12,961 bases of DNA from Ectocarpus siliculosus (taxonomy: Eukaryota; Sar; Phaeophyceae; Ectocarpales; Ectocarpaceae). Positions 7,627 through 12,961 of the stretch are shown here, in pieces; within the stretch, counting starts at the first letter, position 1; each line of letters opens with the position of its first letter. Made by a program: the position numbers and the translations under genes. The notes under the pieces were generated by a model. It made no database searches, was not told the DNA's origin, and worked only from the letters and a program-made list of their open reading frames with translations. Location of the stretch: NCBI GenBank assembly GCA_000310025.1, contig FN649742.1:2350211-2363171 (forward strand). Reading direction: 5' to 3'.

Positions 7627-8225
7627 GAGCGGATCTGTCACGTTGAGAGCGCAACCTGCGCTCGCTGTGTCGCTGTGGTGACGAAATAAAAAAATTATTC
7701 ATCTCTACGTCTTCCTGACCCAACGAATCCATCTCTTCTACGTCTTCCTGTCATAGAAACAGCCCGCGAAGGACTTCGTCCCACCCCGCTTGCCCGCCGA
7801 TCTCACTCACCTTCGAACGGCATCGCAAACCCTCGCGTGTTTTCCCCCTCCCTCTCTCATAGTCTTTCTGGGTGTGTGTTTTTTGTTTTAATGCCCTCGT
7901 AGGTGTGTTCTTCTTGATCTTGCTCTCGCATCGAAAACTCGTCCCGTCCAGTCAGTCCCGAGAGCCCGAGCAGCCCACCCCAAGAACTTGGTATGTTGGG
8001 AGGAACTTGAGCGAAAAGGCCGGGCGGGTCCTGACGATTTTTTCTTGTGGATAATGTCGTCCGTGGTTGGGTGATGTCGGCGCAATTTCCGCTGTCGAAC
8101 CATTATCCGTCGAGCCGGGAGATAGATGGTACTGTAGGTGCAGACAAACAACGCAAAGCGAATTCTACGTACACCGCTGCCGCCGCTTCGCCTCCCAATC
8201 AAGCCCGCGTCCCTAACTTGTTTCT
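7627..8225. other. Divergent intergenic region, upstream of heat shock factor
   Basis: No convincing exon was seen. A short direct repeat (TACGTCTTCCTG at about 7705 and 7739) flanks CCCAACGAATCCATCTC, which resembles part of the tandem units at 8784-9166 (ACACAACGAATCCATCT). So a fragment of that repeat family reaches this promoter region. Pyrimidine-rich tracts near 7845-7870 and 7905-7925 may be leader or promoter sequence of the minus-strand gene, but no core motif can be pinned down. Confidence 0.4.
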
Positions 8226-8243
8226 CCGATCATATATTATACT

Positions 8244-8356
8244 ATACCATACCGTATGGTATGTAGTCTATTATGCGTATAGATAGTAGCACCAGCGGGT
8301 TCCATATCACTGATGATGATATAAATCATCAGTGTGTATATATATAGTCTAGACTA
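8244..8356. repeat. Cluster of three small palindromes in AT-rich DNA
   Basis: Three perfect inverted repeats lie within 113 bp: ATACCATAC (8244-8252) / GTATGGTAT (8254-8262) with a 1-nt spacer; CACTGATGAT (8308-8317) / ATCATCAGTG (8325-8334) with a 7-nt loop; and the 12-bp palindrome TAGTCTAGACTA (8345-8356). They sit in TA-rich sequence between two divergent genes. A cruciform-prone or protein-binding region is possible; no function is shown. Confidence 0.75.
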
Positions 8357-8377
8357 CACAAACTCTATCTATCGAAC

Positions 8378-8510
8378 TAAGTCCAGTCCCAGCCGGTTTT
8401 CCTCGTCTCACTGACAAGACTCCGCCACCACATCGCGTTCGACTGTGGGTATTATATCTCGAACGGGTACGTGTAGTCTCTCCGTGTGTGTGTTTGTGTT
8501 TTATTTTTCC
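8378..8510 (+). repeat. Dispersed ~120-bp repeat, copy 1
   Basis: Begins AAGTCCAGTCCCAGCCGG and continues through CTCACTGACAAGACTCC, CGTTCGACTGTGGGTAT, CTCGAACGGGTA, then a TGTGTGTG/T-rich tail. Alignable with the copies at 8595 and 9746. No open frame is conserved between copies. The T-rich tail and a GTTCGACTG block vaguely recall a Pol III box B, but the box is imperfect and no box A was found, so a SINE call is not made. Confidence 0.65.
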
Positions 8511-8594
8511 AGCACAGCCACCCCCACAGACAGCAAGTATAATAGTAATAAATCGTCAGTCAGTCGTGTGCAGGGAGAAACAGACAGACTCGAA

Positions 8595-8720
8595 ATGAGT
8601 CCAGTACCCAGCCAGTTTCCCTCCACTCACTCAAAGACTTCATTCAGCACATCCCCTTCGACTGCTGCTGCTGTGTGTGGTTATTGGAACGGGCATAAGT
8701 CTGTGTTTTTGTCTCTATCT
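8595..8720 (+). repeat. Dispersed ~120-bp repeat, copy 2
   Basis: Begins ATGAGTCCAGTACCCAGCC and shares TTTCCCTCCACTCACT, CCTTCGACTG, a GGAACGGGCATAAGTCTGTG block and a T-rich tail with the other copies. It carries a small CTG-repeat insertion (GCTGCTGCTG near 8663). The most diverged of the three. Confidence 0.6.
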
Positions 8721-8783
8721 CTCCTACAATCTCCTAATCAACTAATTATCGATGGCGAGAGTTGGTTCTTTTGTGAGTGCTGC

Positions 8784-9166
8784 TCGCTTCCTGTTTTTTT
8801 AATTTTTTTCTTAATATGACACAACGAATCCATCTTCTTCTTCTATAGAAAAAAAAGAGTCTGAGACAGAGTAGCAATGAATTCAGAGCGTCAGAAAGTA
8901 CGGTTTCCCAGACAGCATATAGGGACATCTCCCCTCCGGGTAACAGGCTCAACAACAAGACAGTTCGCTTCCTGTTTCTTTTTTTTTTTTTTCTTAATAG
9001 GACACAACGAAACCATCTCGATCATACATATTATTCCTTAATACATAGAGTCTGAGACAGACTAGCAATGGGTTCATAGCGTCAGAAAGTACCTGTATGT
9101 CTACGATTTCCCAGACAGCATATATATAGGGACATCTCCCCTGCGGATAACAGGCTCAACAAGACA
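8784..9166 (+). repeat. Tandem duplication, two units of about 180-200 bp
   Basis: Unit 1 (about 8784-8963) and unit 2 (about 8964-9166) share, in order: TCGCTTCCTG plus a T run, TTAATA, GACACAACGAA(T/A)CCATCT, GAGTCTGAGACAGA, AGCGTCAGAAAGTAC, TTTCCCAGACAGCATATA, GGGACATCTCCCCT and AACAGGCTCAACAA. Unit 2 is longer through small insertions. AGGGACATCTCCCCT can itself form a hairpin. No protein is conserved. Confidence 0.85.
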
Positions 9167-9745
9167 GTTTGGTAGCTGTCTTGTGTGTCTCATATATGTT
9201 ATGTTGGGAAGGTGCAGATGATATGTGTTAGGTACTGGTCGGGCGTTTTGTGTGTGGCACCCTTTTTTAAGCGTATTTTCAATGTGGTACGCGTATGTAC
9301 CAGGTATTTGGGTTGTATATGTGTGAATACATTTCGGAGTATGTGCGGACACACGGGCATATACATGACGGTAACTCGGAATTTGTTGTTAGTTGCTGTT
9401 GTTGTTGTTGTTGTTGTCTTCACATTAAAATAAAAAAACCGTTCCGATCTTCTCTCTCTACCCAGTAAGTACCTTCGTATGTCCGTACTGATCCAACACT
9501 CGACGCGGTCGATTCCCGTGGTGACAGGTTAACTTACCCTGAAAAGGTACACTCAAATTATCTGGTCCCGAGGGGTCCGCAAGTCAATAGAAACCAACCA
9601 CAGATGACACACCTCCGAAATGGAACGACCAGTTTTTTTGTTAATATAGAATATATGTATGATACATGGATTTTGTGGAAACTGCTGTGCGTGGATTCAC
9701 GAAGAGAATGATCAGCTGTGGTCGCCCTTTGGTGGCCGTTCACAA
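9167..9745. other. Intergenic stretch with a GTT microsatellite
   Basis: No gene is supported. Visible content is TG/TATG-rich simple sequence (9180-9365) and a run of six GTT triplets at 9398-9415 ending in GTC. Open frames on both strands here are produced by the biased composition. Confidence 0.5.
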
Positions 9746-9862
9746 ATAAGTCCAGTACCCAGCCGGTTTCCCTCCACTCACTGAAAAGACTCCACCACAT
9801 CCCGTTCGACTGTGGGTATATCTCGAATGGGTAGTCTTTCTGTGTGTGTTTTTATTATTATT
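9746..9862 (+). repeat. Dispersed ~120-bp repeat, copy 3
   Basis: Begins ATAAGTCCAGTACCCAGCC and follows the same order: GGTTTCCCTCCACTCACTG, AAAGACTCC, CGTTCGACTGTGGGTATAT, CTCGAATGGGTAGTC, TGTGTGTG, then TTATTATTATT. It matches copy 1 best in the middle and copy 2 best at the start, as expected for independent copies of one family. Confidence 0.65.
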
Positions 9863-10235
9863 CCTTACTTACTGTAGTTAGTTCACCCGCGACCTCCTGA
9901 CTCTGGAACAGTACATTTTACCATCCGTGCGAAGGGATCTTTACTTCTAAATTTACTGTCTCCTCATTGGTTGGAGATGCGCGTGCGCGCGCTCCCTCGG
10001 TGAACCTCTTTTTGGTTCTATTCACAAAGCTCTCCTGGGGTGGGGAAACCCCGGCGCTGTAGCTAGCTACATTTCTCCGCACGCCGCGCACGAGGTGCGC
10101 GTGCTGTGAAGGACGGACAGGGCGGCCGTGCTACCTTATCGACACGTAGCCTCTAGAGGGAGGCATTGCATAGCGTGGCTTCCACCGTTGGCCACCACAG
10201 CAGCGGTCAGTCGTTGATGCAAGGAGGTGAGCGGC
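9863..10235 (+). promoter_or_regulatory. Upstream region of the plus-strand gene
   Basis: Presumed promoter/leader by position only. It contains a perfect 12-bp palindrome GTAGCTAGCTAC (10059-10070), a small GGGG-AAA-CCCC stem just before it, and a hairpin CGCGCAC/GTGCGCG (10085-10091 with 10095-10101, 3-nt loop). No recognisable core promoter element was found. At 10216 an ATG lies a few codons ahead of GGTGAGC, so a tiny first exon is possible. Confidence 0.3.
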
Positions 10236-10877
10236 ATGCTGCCGAGCACGGGCTCTGCTGGCGGCGCGCATCATGATGCTGATCATGATGCAGGCGCGGA
10301 TGACTGCGTGGATGGTGCGGCTGGTCGCCAGCACAAGCCGTTGTCGCACCCCTTGCCCGCAGCCCCATGCGCGAACACTGGAGAGAGTTCCAACTTCTTG
10401 CAGCAAAACCCTCCTCGAGAACGGACAGCGACCTCTTCCGGTAGCGAGCCGTCGGGCAATTCCCATCTGTCGGTCAGCGGCGCGCCTGGCGGTGTAGCCA
10501 CCGTCGCGAACACATTTCCTTGCGACACTCCTGCGGCTATCGGAGAGGCTTGCAGAAGTGTGAGTGGACGTGAATCACCACCAGCGAAACGCCACGCGTC
10601 GCAAAGCCCATCATCCCGGGGGAGTTTGGGACGAGATGCAAGAAATTCATGCGAGGGCTTCGGGGCCGGTGAACGTCGCGGCAGGGTGCTGCACTCGTTC
10701 CTTGCTACAGCTGTGCAGATGTCCCAAGCATCGGAGGCCTTGGGGACGCCAGGGGAGCTATCAGGTGATGGTTTCGAATTCGCGGAACCACATACGCCCC
10801 TTTCGTCTGCCATTGGGGTACATACGGGACCGGGATACTGCTCTACCGGTACGCACGGGCCGAGTGCACCACTATAA
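10236..10877 (+). CDS. Putative N-terminal exon, Ser/Gly/Pro-rich protein
   Basis: An open frame of about 213 codons starts at ATG 10236, 21 nt after an in-frame TGA (10215-10217). It opens with a His/Asp-rich patch (HHDADHDAGADD) and is then Ser, Gly, Pro and Ala-rich. Residues near 110-125 (ESPPAKRHASQSPSSRG) look like a Pro-flanked basic nuclear localisation signal in a disordered region. GC-rich codon use resembles the exons downstream. The frame stops at 10877. Candidate donors inside it are GTGAGT at 10560 and CAG|GTGATG at 10765, so the true exon may end earlier. It is in the same orientation as the Cys/His-rich exons and I take it as the start of that gene, but the connection is unproven. 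An antisense frame (10283-10813) is also open, which lowers confidence. Confidence 0.45.
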   Translation: MLPSTGSAGGAHHDADHDAGADDCVDGAAGRQHKPLSHPLPAAPCANTGESSNFLQQNPPRERTATSSGSEPSGNSHLSVSGAPGGVATVANTFPCDTPAAIGEACRSVSGRESPPAKRHASQSPSSRGSLGRDARNSCEGFGAGERRGRVLHSFLATAVQMSQASEALGTPGELSGDGFEFAEPHTPLSSAIGVHTGPGYCSTGTHGPSAPL

Positions 10878-10989
10878 TACTACATTCGGAGGTAGAGGGA
10901 GTAGCGCAGCTAAACTATGAACGCTCACGCCAACTTGGAGCAATGTTGCCACCATGGCAGCGCCTAGCCAACGAAGTGCGGTGGCGACC

Positions 10990-11028
<39 letters not shown>

Positions 11029-11065
11029 ACAGCAACAGCTGTCAGCCGCCGGTTGCTTTGGAGGG
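10862..11065 (+). CDS. Putative polyglutamine-encoding exon
   Basis: In the frame of ATG 10943 the sequence is open from 10769 to a stop at 11153-11155. It encodes a charged stretch (HSEVEGVAQLNYERSRQLG, then MLPPWQRLANEVRWRP) followed by 16 glutamines (10991-11038), as nine CAG, CAA, two CAG, CAA, CAG, CAA, CAG. The charged segment before the repeat looks like real protein, and CAA interruptions are common in coding polyQ. A possible donor at 11066 (GTATGG) is in phase with the acceptor at 11264; the intron would be 199 nt. The upstream acceptor is unresolved, so the start given is approximate. The repeat is open in all frames, so this is tentative. Confidence 0.35.
10991..11038 (+). repeat. 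CAG/CAA trinucleotide repeat
   Basis: Sixteen CAG/CAA triplets with three CAA interruptions. Depending on frame they would read Gln, Ala/Thr or Ser/Asn; the Gln frame has the most protein-like flanks. Length is likely to vary between individuals. Confidence 0.9.
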
Positions 11066-11264
11066 GTATGGCCGCCGCCCCGGCCGCCGCCACGGCTTTT
11101 GATGGCGCAGCAGGGCGCAGCTGGCGGGGCGGTGTTAACAGCCGCAGCGGGATAGACGGGTATGTCAGCCACTTCCGCCGCTGCCGTTGCCTGTGCAGCA
11201 GAGGACGGCAGGTGGCTTCGTCGGTGACGCCCTGAACGGCCATGGTTTACATTTGGTTTTGCAG

Positions 11265-11560
11265 CAGGGCGCACCGCATGGTTCAGGGACAGGCGGTCAT
11301 GAGGAGGAAGACGAGGGGGGGGGGGGGGGAGCAAAGGATGCCTCCAGCGGAAAGCCCGTCCCTGTCATCGTGCCTGCTAATGCTACGTTGGCGAAGCGCA
11401 GCTGGTGCTGTTCGAAAAGCAAGACAGTTACTTCGATTTGTCGTGGGTGTCTCAAACGATGGCATTGCCACGTCGACCATGGGCTGGTCGACCTTACCAA
11501 GGATCGCTTCATTTGCTGCTTCTGCGATACGAAGACGAAGTCGGCATGTCTGTGTCACGC
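11265..11560 (+). CDS. Cys/His-rich (probable zinc-binding) exon of an unrecognised gene
   Basis: A splice acceptor (TTTGGTTTTGCAG, 11252-11264) opens this exon and GTGAGT at 11561 closes it. The frame has no ATG, fitting an internal exon. It first encodes a Gly/Glu-rich linker (GGHEEEDEGGGGG), then a cysteine-rich module: WCC (11403-11411), ICRGC, WHCHVDH, ICCFC and CLCHAC, the last cysteine being supplied by the next exon. Spaced CxxC and His pairs of this kind normally bind zinc, in an arrangement loosely like a PHD or other treble-clef finger, but I cannot name the family. A poly-G run (11317-11325) encodes glycines and is a place where a sequencing indel could hide. Confidence 0.65.
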
Positions 11561-11999
11561 GTGAGTACCCAATATCGTTTTTCGCTGTTCAGTTTCTTTG
11601 TTCAATTGCAATTCTCTTTAATTATATGACCAAGAGTGATGTGCCAAATCGAGTTCTCGGATGCTTCTCGCACACGTGGGTGTCACCCGATTCGATGCCA
11701 CCCATGTGGTTTGTTTGAGAGGAATATGCAACAATATCTTGACTTCCACAGCGCTCGCGCAGCCTGGTAGGCTGTCACCTGTTTTCACCTAGTTACTCCG
11801 GGAATGTTGCTGGTGATCTGTATCGACTCCAACTTTTCTGGTTGCTTGACCATCGGTGTTTGTTAGGTCTTCACCCTCTCGCAGTGCGACCAAGACCGGA
11901 GCGTCCACAATACGACCTGCTCTCAGCGTGCGTGCTGTACGTATACTCATTTCCCCCCCCTCTATTCTTCCCACCATCACATGCTTCGTACTCATACAG
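11561..11999 (+). other. Intron, 439 nt
   Basis: Donor GTGAGT at 11561; acceptor CATACAG ending at 11999, preceded by a C/T-rich tract (11949-11982). Removing it joins CACGC to GTGCAAG, keeping the frame and completing the CxxC pair (H-A-C-K). In-frame stops lie inside it. Confidence 0.7.
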
Positions 12000-12293
12000 G
12001 TGCAAGAAGAACAAAGCTGATAAGCGAGCGGCATCCCAACGAGGTCAAGCCGGCCACATCCACGGGAGTAGCGTGTCCCGAGTGATTCACCGCCAGGCTC
12101 GAACCAGCGCTTTCAAGCTCCGTCTGCCTCTCACGGTGGCGGCGCGCAACTCTAGAGATAGACAAAAGGCACTGTTTTCGGTCTCCACTACCGCCCGCGG
12201 CGACCGTGTCATGGTCATCACCGACGTCACCGCCGAGCAACCTGGTGCGCCTGCAAGCTGCATCGTGAACTGCTGCGATAACCGATGCCACAA
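12000..12293 (+). CDS. Exon 2 of the Cys/His-rich gene
   Basis: Continues in frame from 11560. It starts with a strongly basic stretch (CKKNKADKRAASQRGQ), a plausible nuclear signal or nucleic-acid-binding tail to the cysteine module. It then encodes a mixed region (AFKLRLPLTVAA, RDRQKALFSVSTT, GDRVMVITDVTAEQ) that looks like a folded beta-rich segment. It ends with a second Cys cluster (CIVNCCDNRCH) cut by the next intron. The donor is GTGAGT at 12294. A 151-codon frame beginning at 11842 extends this exon backwards over the pyrimidine tract, but splicing from 11561 is preferred because it preserves the cysteine motif. Confidence 0.6.
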
Positions 12294-12599
12294 GTGAGTC
12301 GATGTAGTAGTTGGGGGATGTCACGAAACAACAGTGCTTGTGTGGTGTTCGATACTCTTCCTTCTCACCGGCAAATCTCCGATCGAAACTACACGTTATT
12401 GTTGCAACCCAACGCTTGTATAACTCGTTTGGAAAAGAAAGACATTTGCAGGGCACAGGTAGGGGCCCGGCCGTTCTGCATTCTCATTTTATTTTTCGAC
12501 AGTTGCTGCTCGCTAAATTTATCAGAAATTAATCGGCATATATATTTTTTTCTGACGATGCACTGTCACTTTCACGGTTGCTTTCGTTTGGTTTTGCAG
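12294..12599 (+). other. Intron, 306 nt
   Basis: Donor GTGAGT at 12294, acceptor TTTGGTTTTGCAG ending at 12599. The 13-nt acceptor sequence is identical to the one at 11252-11264. Joining 12293 to 12600 keeps an open frame (AA|T, Asn). An alternative acceptor (TTTGCAG, near 12451) is followed at once by another GT and is less convincing. Confidence 0.6.
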
Positions 12600-12961
12600 T
12601 GTGCAAGCGGAACCCGAGCACGCGCCAAACGCCGAGCAGGTTGCAGCGGGCCAATGTGAGCACGCTGACGTCATTCTCGGAGATGGGACCACTCCGAAGG
12701 CGGATATTCCTGAAGCAGAGCCGGTTGTCTTTGGCAAGGATGGGGAAGGGATCGAAAGCGTTGGGGATGCAGCGATAACCCAGATGGTTTTGACTCATGG
12801 TTTTGACTCAGGGTAGCTTTGACACCATTCTAAGGATGGCAGCGACTGCAGAGGAGCATGGGGTGCCGCTGTTGATGCGCTTAGGCGAGACTCAGACGTA
12901 TGTTGTGTACCATCCGGGTCATCGGTCTATTCCTGGCAGCTGGGCACACGTCGAGACGGAT
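12600..12961 (+). CDS. Exon 3 of the Cys/His-rich gene, frame broken, runs off the window
   Basis: Joined to exon 2, the frame encodes an acidic, Gly/Ala-rich stretch (HADVILGDGTT, EAEPVVFGKDGEGIE) and meets TAG at 12814. Just before this, ATGGTTTTGACTC is present twice in tandem (12784-12796 and 12797-12809). The 13-bp repeat shifts the frame. After the second copy the shifted frame is open to the last base and looks like coding sequence (SFDTILRMAATAEEHG, QTYVVYHPGH, IPGSWAHVE), with no stop in 55 codons. So the original exon probably read through with one copy, and this copy of the gene is either a recent pseudogene, a frameshift allele or an assembly error. I do not recognise the downstream domain. 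A splice removing part of this region (acceptor-like GACTCAG at 12805-12811) is a less likely alternative. Confidence 0.55.
12784..12809 (+). repeat. Exact 13-bp tandem duplication causing a frameshift
   Basis: Two identical copies of ATGGTTTTGACTC, back to back. Thirteen is not a multiple of three, so the duplication alone moves the reading from the upstream frame (stop at 12814) out of phase with the open frame downstream. The two frames meet exactly at this repeat. Confidence 0.9.

Noticed and set aside
7540-7830. Heat shock element upstream of the heat shock factor (autoregulation)
   Set aside because: TTCGAA and GAA...TTC fragments occur (near 7563, 7767 and 7813), but none gives three alternating GAA/TTC units at 5-bp spacing.
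8435-8450. Pol III box B in the dispersed 120-bp repeat
   Set aside because: GTTCGACTG deviates from the consensus end, and no box A lies at the right distance in any of the three copies.
9500-9535. tRNA T-arm-like sequence (GGTCGATTCCCG)
   Set aside because: One base short of a proper T loop, and no acceptor stem, D arm or anticodon arm could be built around it.
10283-10813. 176-codon minus-strand frame opposite the Ser/Pro-rich exon
   Set aside because: Could be coding, but the plus-strand frame is longer, has a nuclear-signal-like motif and is collinear with the zinc-finger exons. The antisense opening is explained by GC-rich codon use.
11842-12000. Upstream extension of exon 2 (frame open from 11842)
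   Set aside because: It crosses a C/T-rich tract typical of a 3' splice site, and splicing 11560 to 12000 completes the cysteine pair in frame, which fits better.

Overview
The window reads as nuclear DNA of a eukaryote. Coding exons are interrupted by GT-AG introns, one coding stretch has a CAG/CAA polyglutamine tract, and most of the remainder is transposon relics, tandem repeats and hairpins. I saw no bacterial operon layout, rRNA, tRNA or CRISPR array. The first half of a heat-shock-factor DNA-binding domain, cut by an intron inside the domain, would fit an alga or stramenopile (a brown alga is my guess), but the sequence does not prove this. The first ~300 bases are full of doubled bases and homopolymers and look like a poor-quality contig end.

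Layout. Bases 1-1490 hold no gene, only short repeats and one GC-rich hairpin. Bases 1491-4189 hold at least two DNA transposon relics about 1.23-1.24 kb long. The first (1561-2803) has ~35-bp terminal inverted repeats beginning GGCC and a 3-bp TTA target duplication, as in non-autonomous PIF/Harbinger elements. The second (2962-4189) has related ends. Both carry an internal array of ~220-bp tandem units. A ~616-bp near-palindrome follows (4194-4809). Bases 5868-6511 form a cluster of GC-rich hairpins built on a repeated GGTGC(G/C)ATC motif.

Genes. On the minus strand, exon 1 of a heat shock transcription factor gene runs 7475 down to 7218. The second half of its DNA-binding domain was not found in the 7.2 kb that follow. 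A 35-bp palindrome with 17-bp perfect arms lies just upstream. The divergent intergenic region (7476-10235) holds a cluster of small palindromes, three copies of a ~120-bp dispersed repeat and a tandem pair of ~180-200-bp units.

On the plus strand, a second multi-exon gene appears to run from about 10236 past the window end. It has a Ser/Gly/Pro-rich N-terminal part with a basic nuclear-signal-like patch, a polyQ stretch, a Cys/His-rich probable zinc-binding exon (11265-11560), a second exon (12000-12293) and a third (12600 onward). In the third exon an exact 13-bp tandem duplication breaks the frame and makes a premature stop; discounting one copy, the frame stays open to the window end. The family of this gene was not recognised. 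The two genes may both be nuclear regulators, but nothing in the sequence shows that they work together.
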